Under the pieces are notes generated by a model. The model worked only from the letters and a program-made list of their open reading frames with translations. It had not been told where the DNA came from and searched no databases. A stretch of 44,454 bases of DNA from Caldithrix abyssi (GTDB lineage: Bacteria; Calditrichota; Calditrichia; Calditrichales; Calditrichaceae): contig DRQG01000062.1 of the NCBI GenBank assembly GCA_011369465.1, positions 1 to 44,454 on the forward strand, given 5' to 3'. Positions within the stretch are counted from its first letter, which is position 1, and the number at the start of each line of letters is the position of its first letter. Shown here one piece after another: positions 16,523-25,343 of the stretch. The position numbers and the translations under genes are program-made.

Positions 16523-17809
16523 TTAAACCGGTATATCTCTGCGATCTGCCGGCACCGGTTTCCATTCGAAGCAATCGGTTGGACAAAGGTCGAAGCAGGT
16601 GGAACAACCTGTGCAGTTGTAAGGATTAACCCGTGCCACCATTCCTTTTTTATTTCTGCCCTTCCACCCTTCGCCCTTAACCATCTCGATGGCGTAACAA
16701 TGACCGATAGGAATGCATACCTCGCAGCCGATGCATTTTTCTTCCATAACATAGGCTACCGCTTGCTCCAATTCCAGGGTTTGCGCCGTACGTATATGGG
16801 GTACCAGTAAATCGCGTAATTCTGTAACGCTTTGATAATTATGGCGTTCCAGATATTCTTTTAACAGGATTATTTCTTTGTATAAAAAATCATACCCCCG
16901 AATCATTGTATCCGTACAAATTCCCACAAGGTCTGCCCCGAACATAATCATTTCCACATAGTCTTTCCAGTTGGACATACCGCCATAACCGCAAATGGCC
17001 GCTTGCGAGCCGTTTAAAAGACGGATTTCATATACATCGCGTAGCGCCAACGGTTTTAGCCACGGGCCGGTTAAATCGGTGAGCGAAGGATTCTTTTGCA
17101 GACGAATGGGACTGGCCAGTGGATTTTCGATATCGGGGATCGGCGGCATTCCCAAACGATTTCCCACCGATGAAACGACATCGGCACCGGCACGATAAGC
17201 GGCCTGGGCAACTTCCGCAATATTGCCGCCTTCCGGTGTCAGCTTCACGAACAGAGGAATGGAACTCTCCTCTTTCACAGCCTTTACGACATCGGCTACC
17301 ATTTGCGGATTCTTTCCCATAGAAGCGCCGGTACAGTGCCGGCTGTCCTCACCGCAAACTTCCACATTGTAGGACATGTTCGGGCAACACATATTCAATT
17401 CGTTACCGTCTGCTCCGGCTTCCTCAAAAGCTTTGGCCATGCGCACCCAGCCATCCAATCCATCAGGGCCATCATAGGTAATATTGCTGAATATTTTAGT
17501 AGTTCGGGCAAACTTTTTACCTTGTTCGCAAATACGCAGCGCTTCATCCAGCTTGATGCGTTTCTCGGCAGTAAAGGTGTGCATTTTGTATTTTTTCCAC
17601 CAACGGTAGCGTGGTTCATTGCTTATGTACGGCTCGGGGTCTATGGTCAGTTTGATGAAGGCGGCTCCCCACCCGGCCCGGTCAATTTTACGGATCATAT
17701 CCACTGTTTTTACCGTAGGACCGGAACCTACACAAAAGGGATTATAAAAATCAATACCGCCTACTTTTAACGGCAGGTATGTTGCTTCCAACCGGTCTAT
17801 GTTATTCAT
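16523..17809 (-). CDS. PreA-like dihydropyrimidine/dihydroorotate dehydrogenase-fold flavoprotein with ferredoxin tail
   Basis: The 428-aa protein has a DHOD-type FMN barrel (about 12-345). Markers are FYNPFCVGSGPTVKT, WGAAFIKLTIDP, NELNMCCPN, FVKLTPEGGN, VVSSVGNRLGM and ICGYGGMSNW. A C-terminal ferredoxin domain (about 365-425) follows. Its second cluster motif is canonical (CTGCSTCFDLCP). The first is CIGCEVCIPIGHC, with the fourth cysteine five residues on instead of three. It is named by similarity to PreA, the catalytic subunit of bacterial dihydropyrimidine dehydrogenase. No PreT partner or other pyrimidine genes are present. It ends a sugar-acid operon, 20 bp after the Gfo/Idh gene, so it may instead reduce or oxidise a catabolic intermediate. 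Confidence 0.75.
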   Translation of the reverse strand: MNNIDRLEATYLPLKVGGIDFYNPFCVGSGPTVKTVDMIRKIDRAGWGAAFIKLTIDPEPYISNEPRYRWWKKYKMHTFTAEKRIKLDEALRICEQGKKFARTTKIFSNITYDGPDGLDGWVRMAKAFEEAGADGNELNMCCPNMSYNVEVCGEDSRHCTGASMGKNPQMVADVVKAVKEESSIPLFVKLTPEGGNIAEVAQAAYRAGADVVSSVGNRLGMPPIPDIENPLASPIRLQKNPSLTDLTGPWLKPLALRDVYEIRLLNGSQAAICGYGGMSNWKDYVEMIMFGADLVGICTDTMIRGYDFLYKEIILLKEYLERHNYQSVTELRDLLVPHIRTAQTLELEQAVAYVMEEKCIGCEVCIPIGHCYAIEMVKGEGWKGRNKKGMVARVNPYNCTGCSTCFDLCPTDCFEWKPVPADRRDIPV

Positions 17810-17829
17810 TGCTTACCCTTCTTCGGCAG

Positions 17830-18873
17830 TTATAATTTTATAAGTCTTTTCTCGGCAGCCGATTTATAGATAGCAAAAACCGCTTCCAAGGCTGTTAAGC
17901 CGTCCTCTCCCCGAACACCGGGTTGGGGATTCCGATCATTCAGTACGCAATCTACAAAATGGCTCATTTCATTTACATATCCGAGAGACATAAATTCATC
18001 GACCGCAGGCTGCGTCCAGCCATGAGTAAAATCCGCTTTCTCGATAGCGTATCCGTAACCGGGCCGGCTGTAAACGTGCAGCGGTGAGCCTTTCGTCAAA
18101 TCCACATGGATATTGCCTTCCGTACCATAGATTTCAATCTTATCATCCATGCCGCCCACCGTAATATAATTGGCTTCGATAAAACCCTTTATTCCGTTTT
18201 CGAGGGTTAAAAGCGCTGCTGCCCAATCTTCGACGGTATAGTCATGATGGACTAAATTCTTTTCACTTCCGCCCGAGGTCATTCCCATCACTTCCTTTAT
18301 TTTACTGCCGGCTAAATAAGAAATGAAACCTACCGGATGGATACCAAGATGAATTAACGAACCGCCGCCGGCATATTCCTTTTTTTGCGCATAAACCGAG
18401 TGTGAGCCATTATGGCTTTCTTTGGCCTTTATATAGAGTATTTCTCCTATTCCGCCTTCATCAACAATTTGCTTTGCTCTTATCAAAGCCGGAGCGAAAA
18501 TCCAATCTTCCGCATACATTAATTTTACCTTATTCTCCCGGCATACCTCCACCATTTCTCTGGCGTCTTCGACCTTAGTGGCCAGGGGTTTTTCCGAAAT
18601 GACGGCCTTTAACCCGGCGTCCACCGCTGCTAACACAACTTCTTTATGAAGAAAATTAGGTATACAAACACTGATTAAATCAAGAGATTCCCGATCGAAC
18701 ATTTCTTTATAACTTTTATAGCGGTTGGGAATATCGTATTTATTCCCAAAGTTTTCCGAGTTTTTTAACGAAGCAACTGCCTGAATTTTAACCGCAGGCA
18801 GACGTATGTAGGATTCCGCATGAAGCATGGCCGCAAATTGCGAACCTACTATTCCCACTTTAATTTGTTTCAT
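17830..18873 (-). CDS. Gfo/Idh/MocA family NAD(P)-dependent sugar oxidoreductase
   Basis: The 347-aa protein has an N-terminal Rossmann fold (KVGIVGSQFAAMLHAESYIR), the catalytic EKP motif (ISEKPLATKVEDA) and a C-terminal substrate domain with HLGIHPVGFISYLAGS carrying the active-site histidine. Family members oxidise or reduce free or nucleotide-linked sugars, inositols and sugar acids. It lies 37 bp downstream of the SDR gene in the minus-strand catabolic operon. It is distinct from the second Gfo/Idh protein at 24054, which has an altered EKP motif. Substrate not assignable. Confidence 0.88.
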   Translation of the reverse strand: MKQIKVGIVGSQFAAMLHAESYIRLPAVKIQAVASLKNSENFGNKYDIPNRYKSYKEMFDRESLDLISVCIPNFLHKEVVLAAVDAGLKAVISEKPLATKVEDAREMVEVCRENKVKLMYAEDWIFAPALIRAKQIVDEGGIGEILYIKAKESHNGSHSVYAQKKEYAGGGSLIHLGIHPVGFISYLAGSKIKEVMGMTSGGSEKNLVHHDYTVEDWAAALLTLENGIKGFIEANYITVGGMDDKIEIYGTEGNIHVDLTKGSPLHVYSRPGYGYAIEKADFTHGWTQPAVDEFMSLGYVNEMSHFVDCVLNDRNPQPGVRGEDGLTALEAVFAIYKSAAEKRLIKL

Positions 18874-18910
18874 TTCCGGTTCTCCGATTGATATATCAAA
18901 TTGCCAGCGC

Positions 18911-19690
18911 TTAAATCGTCATGGCCGTAAAACCGCCATCTACCCGAACAACCGAACCGGTGGCAAAGGAAGAAGCCTTTTCGGAAGCCAGCCAAACCAC
19001 AGCTCCCACCAGCTCTTCGGGGTCGCCAAAGCGTTGCATTGGCGTGTGCCGCATGATATCGGCCACTCTTTCTTCGGTTAACACCTTGCGGTTCTGCTCC
19101 GCCGGAAAGAAACCCGGCGCCAGGGCGTTGACGCGCACCTTGTGCGGCGCCCATTCTCTGGCCAGATTTTGCGTTAAATTATTTACTCCCGCTTTGGATA
19201 CGCTATAGGTGAATACTTTTGACAAAGGCGGGCCGGACGAAGCCGAAGAAATATTAATAATGCTTCCACCCTTGCCCGATTCTATCATCTTTTTACCGAA
19301 AATCTGGCAGGCTAAAAACATGCTGCGCAAATTTACATTCATGATTTTATCCCATTCATCCACACTAATTTCAAAAAAAGGTGTGGCTGAATTGATACCC
19401 GGCGCGTTGATGAGTATATCGGTTGTACCGAGTTGAGCGGTTACCTGCTCACAGGCATTTTCGATGTCTTCCTTGCTGGTAACATCCGCTTTTACAGCTA
19501 TCGCTTTCACCCCGTGTTTTTCTGTCTGCTCAGCCACCTTTTGAGCGTTTTCCAGATTCAGGTCCAAAACAGCTACGCTGGCGCCCGCTTTGGCCAAACC
19601 GACAGACATGGTACCGGCTAATACGCCTCCGCCGCCTATTATTACGGCGACTTTTCCTTCCAAAGAAAATAGATCTTCCACAAAGCTCAT
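18911..19690 (-). CDS. Short-chain dehydrogenase/reductase, KduD/UxuB-like
   Basis: The 259-aa classical SDR has a cofactor motif GGGGVLAG in place of TGxxxGxG, with DLN at the end of beta-2 suggesting NAD(H). NAPG stands in the NAG position; the catalytic set is Ser in NISSAS and YSVSK. It ends in GSVVRVDGGFTAM. It resembles SDRs that act in uronate and sugar-acid catabolism, such as D-mannonate oxidoreductase-like, 2-keto-3-deoxygluconate 5-dehydrogenase and gluconate 5-dehydrogenase. The neighbours support this: it lies 23 bp downstream of the KDPG aldolase and KDG kinase genes. No mannonate dehydratase is in the window, so the exact step is open. Confidence 0.8.
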   Translation of the reverse strand: MSFVEDLFSLEGKVAVIIGGGGVLAGTMSVGLAKAGASVAVLDLNLENAQKVAEQTEKHGVKAIAVKADVTSKEDIENACEQVTAQLGTTDILINAPGINSATPFFEISVDEWDKIMNVNLRSMFLACQIFGKKMIESGKGGSIINISSASSGPPLSKVFTYSVSKAGVNNLTQNLAREWAPHKVRVNALAPGFFPAEQNRKVLTEERVADIMRHTPMQRFGDPEELVGAVVWLASEKASSFATGSVVRVDGGFTAMTI

Positions 19691-19713
19691 TCTGTACTTT
19701 CCTGTTTTTTGTT

Positions 19714-20454
19714 TTACTCTGCCATACTTTCTTTAAATTGTTGCAAGGATTTTCGTATCGTCTCTGCGTCACCCGGTTTCTTTTCCCCGGCCACCAGCGC
19801 CAGAGGAGCGGACATGCCCAAAACCGGTATATAACCGGCGGCTGAAATCGATTTACGGAATGCCGCAGCCGTTTCCGAGTTTACGCCTCCTGTGGGCATA
19901 ATAATGCGACCCTCGTGACGATCGCGTACATAAGGGGCCAGCAAGCCCCCTATACCGGAGGCGCCGTGCACACCGGCCGGAAAGACCTTGATGGCGTCCG
20001 GTTCCAGTCCGTCAGGCCGTTCGATAAAATATTGTAATTCCGTCGGGGTCAGAATTGCGGGGGCGGAAAATACTTCGGCTTCACGTGTTATTTTAACGAA
20101 TTCCGCGCCTTCTCCATGCCCTCCCATTACATTGCCGGGAGCCACAATCATATCAAAGCCCATATCGATGGCCTGTTCCAGTTCATCCGGATTGATGACA
20201 CTGCCGCATCCCAAAATGAATGGTTTTTCTTTCGGCGATTCTTCACGCATCCCTGTCAATTCTTTCATGGCTTCCCGTAGAATACCCGCATCGATACGGA
20301 AAGTGGTTTCCGCCACAAAACCGGCCTGGTACACTTCCCACATAGTCGTGATCATATCCTGCGGATTGGTTACGTGCTTTTTATTCATCACCACTACCAC
20401 ACCGCTTTCAATCAGCGCTTCCCGCACCTTCTTACGATCTTTATGATATGACAT
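19714..20454 (-). CDS. eda: 2-keto-3-deoxy-6-phosphogluconate (KDPG) aldolase
   Basis: The 246-aa class I aldolase has the KDPG/KHG layout: Glu49 in AETTFRIDAG, GCGSVINPDELEQAIDMGFDMIVAPG, ILTPTE, Schiff-base Lys156 in DAIKVFPAG and the phosphate loop MPTGGVN. It would split KDPG into pyruvate and glyceraldehyde-3-P. It is longer than E. coli Eda (213 aa) because of an N-terminal extension and an internal stretch near residues 68-78. AGAGGGAT lies upstream of the start. It follows the KDG kinase gene by 26 bp, and together they form the lower half of a uronate-type pathway. Confidence 0.88.
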   Translation of the reverse strand: MSYHKDRKKVREALIESGVVVVMNKKHVTNPQDMITTMWEVYQAGFVAETTFRIDAGILREAMKELTGMREESPKEKPFILGCGSVINPDELEQAIDMGFDMIVAPGNVMGGHGEGAEFVKITREAEVFSAPAILTPTELQYFIERPDGLEPDAIKVFPAGVHGASGIGGLLAPYVRDRHEGRIIMPTGGVNSETAAAFRKSISAAGYIPVLGMSAPLALVAGEKKPGDAETIRKSLQQFKESMAE

Positions 20455-20480
20455 TTTAGTATCCCTCTTTTTAACTGATA

Positions 20481-21629
20481 TTACCTGACCGCTTTAACAC
20501 CGCCGCCGGATCTGGCACGCTTTACTTCTCTTTCCACATCTTTAAGCGTTACCATGGTGAAATCGCCGGGAGTTTCCTGCACCAAAATACCATGAGCGGC
20601 TCCCCATTCAACGGCGGTTTGCAAGTCTTTGTTTAACATCAATGCAGAAAGCACGCCTGAGGCAAACGAGTCACCACCGCCGGTACGGTCGGCTATTGGA
20701 ATATTCCGCCGAACGGGAGCGACATAAAATGCATCTTTCAGGGCATCATATAGAACAGCGCCCCAATCAATTACATCGGCATTTATGGCACCGCGCCATT
20801 GGGTACCTATTAAACTCAGGTTGGGGTAATCTTCGGATACTCGCTTAACGGTTTCTTTGTACGCATCCAGCCATTCCTCAAAGGATGCATTTTTACTCGT
20901 TTTGGTTTCGTAACCCAGGGCGTCATATAAATCGGAATCATTCCCGACCAGAAAACCCAGATAGGGAGCAAGCTGTTGATTGATCTTACGCGCAATACCT
21001 TTATCAGGCTGAACCTTGGAGCGATAATTCAAATCGGCTGCCACAAAGGTACCGTATTCATTCGCTTTTTTAACGGCTTCCAGCGCAACTTTTGCCGAAT
21101 TTTCGGAAATCAGGGTAAAAATACCGCCGGTATTGAACACGCGTACGCCCCATTTCCCGAATATCTCATCCCAGTCGAAGTCGCTTGGTTTTAATTGTCG
21201 AATCGCCGAATGCGCCCGATAATAGACCGTATCGGAAGGGATGACGCCCTTCCCTTTAAAGGTGAAGTTTATCCCGTTCATCAAACTGCCCTTCTGATCG
21301 GTGGAATGGGCGGATTGATCATTCGCTGTATTGAACCAGATGATCTGACCGGTATCCACACCAGCTTCCCGCAGTTGGTTTCGGATATTCAATCCGATGT
21401 TATCGTCAACCAGAGCGGTTAATACGGCGCTCCGCAAACCGAACGTATAAGCCTGACCGCAGGCCACATTGGTCTCACCGCCGCCTTGCGATACGCGGAA
21501 CAGCCTGGCTCTTGCCGTAGGAACATCATAGGGGTCCAGACGCAGCATTACCTCGCCCAAAGACATACCGTCATAGCGGCACTGATCCGCCGTTTTGATT
21601 TCATTGTAAGTAACAATCTTATCCTTCAT
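20481..21629 (-). CDS. kdgK: PfkB-family 2-keto-3-deoxygluconate kinase
   Basis: The 382-aa protein belongs to the ribokinase/PfkB family: GEVMLRLDP near the start, GGGETNVACGQAYTFGLRSAVLTALVDDNIG, and the C-terminal signature DRTGGGDSFASGV with the catalytic aspartate. It is longer than the usual ~310-aa KDG kinase, with extra residues at the N-terminus. The assignment as KDG kinase rests on family resemblance plus the KDPG aldolase immediately downstream. It would phosphorylate KDG at C6 in the cytoplasm. A GAGGAAAAA ribosome site precedes the ATG. Confidence 0.82.
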   Translation of the reverse strand: MKDKIVTYNEIKTADQCRYDGMSLGEVMLRLDPYDVPTARARLFRVSQGGGETNVACGQAYTFGLRSAVLTALVDDNIGLNIRNQLREAGVDTGQIIWFNTANDQSAHSTDQKGSLMNGINFTFKGKGVIPSDTVYYRAHSAIRQLKPSDFDWDEIFGKWGVRVFNTGGIFTLISENSAKVALEAVKKANEYGTFVAADLNYRSKVQPDKGIARKINQQLAPYLGFLVGNDSDLYDALGYETKTSKNASFEEWLDAYKETVKRVSEDYPNLSLIGTQWRGAINADVIDWGAVLYDALKDAFYVAPVRRNIPIADRTGGGDSFASGVLSALMLNKDLQTAVEWGAAHGILVQETPGDFTMVTLKDVEREVKRARSGGGVKAVR

Positions 21630-21659
21630 TTTTTCCTCATTGTTTTAAGAACCGAGCGG

Positions 21660-22670
21660 CTACAACTGTTTTAAAACTTCTTTGTTCACCACAAATTTCG
21701 GGATATTACCGGTCATATAATCAATAACCGCCTCGGTTGACATGATTTGCATACCGACTTTCCCCATATCCGTATCAGAGCCCACATGCGGACTGACAAT
21801 GATATTCATCCCCTCTAAAGAAAGATCCTCCTCCAACCAGATTTCATCCAAACCGTACCCCCAAAGTTTTTCCTTTTTTACGGCGTGATAGGCGGCCCGA
21901 TTATCCACCAGAACACCTCTAGCACAGTTAACCAAAACCGTGGTGGGGTGCATCATGCTCAATTCTTCGCTGCCGATAATTTGCCGATCGGCTGAAGCAT
22001 GCAAGGTAATAAAATCCGCCTGTGTATAAATTTCTTTTGCAGAAACATACTTTACATGATTGGCTTTTGCCCAGGTTTCATCGGGATAAAGATCATAAGC
22101 AAGAACATTCATTTTGAAACCGCTCATCAATTGAACAACATTTTTCCCGATTGTACCGGTACCGATAACTCCCAACGTTTTACCGTACACATCCAGGCGT
22201 GATGGGCCATGTTTCGGCTGACCGGCTGCCGCGTTTTGATGCTGCAAGATGCGGCGTCCGGCAACGGACAAAATCGTATCTTGAGCCCATTCGGCGGTAG
22301 GCATGGCGTTACAACCCGGAGCATTGGTAACCATAATGCCGTTTTCCGTAGCCGCCTGCAAATCGATTGAATTATAGCCGATTCCATAACGAGCAATCAA
22401 ACCTAATGTCCCGCCGTTTTTTTTACCGACGCGTTCCAACAGGTCCCGATTGTATGGTTCCAAATCGGCTATTACGGCGTGTACATCGGTCAGTTCTTCT
22501 TCTCTCATTGGTTGTGTGGGATCGCGTTCGGTACGATATTCCACTTCGATCTCATCGTTGGAGGTTTGGGCCAATTCTTCTAATTTTTTTCGGGCCAACC
22601 CCTCTTCTTCAGGATGAGTCATCAGTTCATCCAAAAAGCTGGTCGCCAAAACCAATATTTTCTTTTTCAT
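21660..22670 (-). CDS. D-isomer-specific 2-hydroxyacid dehydrogenase
   Basis: The 336-aa protein has the D-2-hydroxyacid dehydrogenase organisation. The NAD-binding motif GTGTIGKNVVQLMSGFKM is followed by YDLYPD. Catalytic Arg lies in NCARGVLVD and the terminal catalytic His in SPHVGSDT; the usual histidine context (HxGxxT) is kept. Family members include phosphoglycerate, glyoxylate/hydroxypyruvate and erythronate-type dehydrogenases. It lies between the aminotransferase and the KDG kinase (18-30 bp gaps), so it probably handles a 2-keto or 2-hydroxy acid arising in this catabolic route. Substrate not assignable. Confidence 0.87.
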   Translation of the reverse strand: MKKKILVLATSFLDELMTHPEEEGLARKKLEELAQTSNDEIEVEYRTERDPTQPMREEELTDVHAVIADLEPYNRDLLERVGKKNGGTLGLIARYGIGYNSIDLQAATENGIMVTNAPGCNAMPTAEWAQDTILSVAGRRILQHQNAAAGQPKHGPSRLDVYGKTLGVIGTGTIGKNVVQLMSGFKMNVLAYDLYPDETWAKANHVKYVSAKEIYTQADFITLHASADRQIIGSEELSMMHPTTVLVNCARGVLVDNRAAYHAVKKEKLWGYGLDEIWLEEDLSLEGMNIIVSPHVGSDTDMGKVGMQIMSTEAVIDYMTGNIPKFVVNKEVLKQL

Positions 22671-22688
22671 TTAATCGCCATTCCCAAA

Positions 22689-24053
22689 TTATTTTAAAAC
22701 TTCGTCACAAGCTTCATCCAAAACCCCGATGCCTTCCTGCAGAGCCTCTTCCGTAATGCTAAGCGGAGGACTAATTTTGATGCACATGCCGCCGGCACCT
22801 ACCGGCGCAAACATCAGCAACCCTTTATGAAAACAGGCTTCGTTTATTTTTTGCGCTGTTGCGCCGTCGCCTTCTTTTGTGCCCGGTTTTACAATCTGCA
22901 AACCGGCAACCAACCCTTTTCCGGAGACAAAACCGACCTGCGCCGGATGTTTCTTCTGTATTTTATTTAATCCCTGCATAAGAACCGCTTCGAGTTCGGC
23001 TGCATTTTCCACCAACTTTTCCTCTTCAAGGGCTAAAAGATTGGCCACAGCCGAGGCCACAGGCAGCGGGCTGCCCGAATGGGTGGAGGTCATGCTACCG
23101 GGAGCGTATAATTCCATCACATCACTGCGACCAATCACCGCGGCAAGCGGCAAAGAGGATGAAATACCTTTTCCACAGGCGATCAAATCCGGTGTTACCC
23201 CGTAGTGCTCAAAGGCAAACCATTTACCCGTGCGCCCGAATCCGGCCTGCACTTCGTCATAAATCATCAGAGCATCATTCTCACGGCAGAATGTCTCCAG
23301 TTGTTGAGCGTAAGCTTTGGGCATAAAAAACGGCCCGCCACCCTGGTAGCTTTCCGTAATAACCCCGGCTACATTTTTCGCTTCAACACCGAGAGAATCC
23401 AGAGTTCTTAAAAATACATCAAAACTAGTATCTTCCTGAAAAAATCCATCCGGAAAGGGCACTTGTACAAAGCCGTGATCTACGTTAACAATCCACTCTT
23501 TTAAAGCCGGGATTCCGCCGGCCAGTTGCGCGCCCAGGGTACGTCCGTGGAATGCATTATGAAAACTGACAATAATATGTTTCTCTTTTCCGCCTTTTTT
23601 TATACCATACGTTCGTGCCAGTTTGATGGCGTTTTCCGTAGCTTCGGAGCCCGTGGTTAAGAGAAAAACCTTATCCAGACCTTGCGGAGCCTTCTCTGCC
23701 AAAAGCTTAACCAGTTCCGCGCGTTTTTCGTGATAAAACACATAGCTGGAAATCAGTTTTTGATTTAACTGACTTTGAAGCGCCCGGATAATTTTAGGGT
23801 GGGCGTGGCCGGCATTGGTGATCAGCACTCCCGAGGACCAGTCCAGCCACATATTGCCCCATTTATCAAAAACCTGGAAACCTTCCGCACGATCCCAGAT
23901 CAGCGGCGGCTGACCCTGCATGGATTGCGGTTCATATTTTCTAAGCTGTTCAATGATTGGGATAGATTCCGGCACCGGCAGCGCAGTGCGAATTTTACGA
24001 TATTTTGTATCCACCTGAGGCACCTTTACCGGTTGAATAGTATACAATGCCAT
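22689..24053 (-). CDS. Class III PLP-dependent aminotransferase
   Basis: The 454-aa protein shows all class III landmarks: VFDKWGNMWLDWSSGVLITNAGHAHP, LLTTGSEATENAIKLAR, SFHNAFHGRT, the PLP-binding aspartate in LMIYDEVQAGFGRTGKWFAFEH and the Schiff-base lysine in ACGKGISS. Relatives act on 4-aminobutyrate, ornithine, beta-alanine and amino-sugar-like omega-amines. Its ATG begins directly after the stop of the upstream Gfo/Idh gene, with zero spacing, so the two are probably coupled. An aminotransferase amid sugar-acid enzymes suggests an amino-sugar or amino-acid-substituted substrate, matching the exported M20 peptidase. Confidence 0.88.
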   Translation of the reverse strand: MALYTIQPVKVPQVDTKYRKIRTALPVPESIPIIEQLRKYEPQSMQGQPPLIWDRAEGFQVFDKWGNMWLDWSSGVLITNAGHAHPKIIRALQSQLNQKLISSYVFYHEKRAELVKLLAEKAPQGLDKVFLLTTGSEATENAIKLARTYGIKKGGKEKHIIVSFHNAFHGRTLGAQLAGGIPALKEWIVNVDHGFVQVPFPDGFFQEDTSFDVFLRTLDSLGVEAKNVAGVITESYQGGGPFFMPKAYAQQLETFCRENDALMIYDEVQAGFGRTGKWFAFEHYGVTPDLIACGKGISSSLPLAAVIGRSDVMELYAPGSMTSTHSGSPLPVASAVANLLALEEEKLVENAAELEAVLMQGLNKIQKKHPAQVGFVSGKGLVAGLQIVKPGTKEGDGATAQKINEACFHKGLLMFAPVGAGGMCIKISPPLSITEEALQEGIGVLDEACDEVLK

Positions 24054-25316
24054 TTAATCACTCCTGTATTCTTTAAAATGGACGCCCGGTTTATTACCGT
24101 ATTCTATTTCCACTTCACGTCCGTTGTTCATTATGGACATCCGGCCGGCTTCAACGACCAGTTCGTTAAAAGAACTGTTGGCCGGTGTTGCTAAGATACC
24201 TTCTTCATCAATAATCTTAATCGTTTTTTGTCTTTGTTCCAAAGCATCATCATCCACGCGGTGTACACCCTGCACAAGCCCTTCGATACTGCGGTAGCCG
24301 TAGCCGACCGGCGTTAAGCCTTCTCCGCCCCGTTCGATCAATTTAAAATAATCCGGGCTGGGTTCATTGTAATAGGTATCGCCGGGATGATCGCCTTTGG
24401 TTATGTATGAATGCTTTAGCCCGCGGTACTGATCATCGTGAAAAATGAGCCCTCCGTCGTTTTCGCCCTGAGTAAACATCCATAACCCCTGCGAATTGCC
24501 TCCGGGCCCCACATTGGGATAGCCCATACCGTTTATCACCGTTAAACTGGCGCCGTTTTCCCAGATAACCCGGGCATTTGTCCAAAGAAACCCTTCATTG
24601 CCGTTGGGGTATTTTTCCCGCGTACCATAAACGGAGACGCGGACGGGTAAAAGACCGGTGATCATGTGTACCTGATCCACATAGTGACAGCCGATATAGG
24701 AAAACATATCCGAGTTCTCAACGGTGCACCAATTTTGGAAATTGGAATCGCGATAATACCACGGTTCGATTAAAGTGGCGTATCCGACACGGAATTCCCC
24801 CAAATCGCCGTTGCGATATTTCAGCCGGGCTATGCCCACGCGGTCATCAAAGCGTTTATGGTATTCCGTGCCCACAAACAGCCCTTTTTCGTAGGCCAGT
24901 TGTTCAATTTCCTGAGCCTGTTCATAACTAAGGGTTAAGGGTTTTACGCTGATCACATGCTGATCATGCTGCAAAGCAAATTTGATCGTTTCATAATGCA
25001 TTTGGTCGGGTAAGGCCACAAAAACGATTTGACGGGGCTCAAGAGCCGCAATAACTTCATTTTTTAAATCGGGAAAGTTTTTATCTGCCGCTCCTTTATG
25101 TATATCCGGGTAAGAACGAAACGTTTGCCCCGGAAAAGCCTTCTTCAGTTCTTCATTTTCTGCCAGGCGTTTAAGCGGAGGCGTGTTTAATGCGCATACC
25201 GAAATCTCATTGATCCGTTGCAGGCGCTGCAGGTGATACAATGACGGCAAAATTTGCATCTCTGTAATCATGCCGCCGCCGATTACGGCCACATCAAAAG
25301 ATTTTTCTTTTTGCAT
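24054..25316 (-). CDS. Gfo/Idh/MocA family oxidoreductase with a VKP motif
   Basis: The 420-aa protein begins with a Rossmann motif (VAVIGGGMITEMQILPSLYHL). A C-terminal Gfo/Idh substrate domain follows (FSYIGCHYVDQVHMITGLLPVRVSVYG). The usual EKP motif is VKP here (ISVKPLTLSYEQA): the catalytic lysine is retained, but the preceding glutamate is replaced by valine. EYHKRFDDR occurs in the following strand. It is longer than the ~340 aa typical of the family. It is the first enzyme gene after the DeoR regulator, 27 bp away, and probably catalyses an early oxidation in the operon's pathway. Substrate unknown. Confidence 0.85.
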   Translation of the reverse strand: MQKEKSFDVAVIGGGMITEMQILPSLYHLQRLQRINEISVCALNTPPLKRLAENEELKKAFPGQTFRSYPDIHKGAADKNFPDLKNEVIAALEPRQIVFVALPDQMHYETIKFALQHDQHVISVKPLTLSYEQAQEIEQLAYEKGLFVGTEYHKRFDDRVGIARLKYRNGDLGEFRVGYATLIEPWYYRDSNFQNWCTVENSDMFSYIGCHYVDQVHMITGLLPVRVSVYGTREKYPNGNEGFLWTNARVIWENGASLTVINGMGYPNVGPGGNSQGLWMFTQGENDGGLIFHDDQYRGLKHSYITKGDHPGDTYYNEPSPDYFKLIERGGEGLTPVGYGYRSIEGLVQGVHRVDDDALEQRQKTIKIIDEEGILATPANSSFNELVVEAGRMSIMNNGREVEIEYGNKPGVHFKEYRSD

Positions 25317-25343
25317 TGCTTGTACCCTGATAATGATTGAAAC

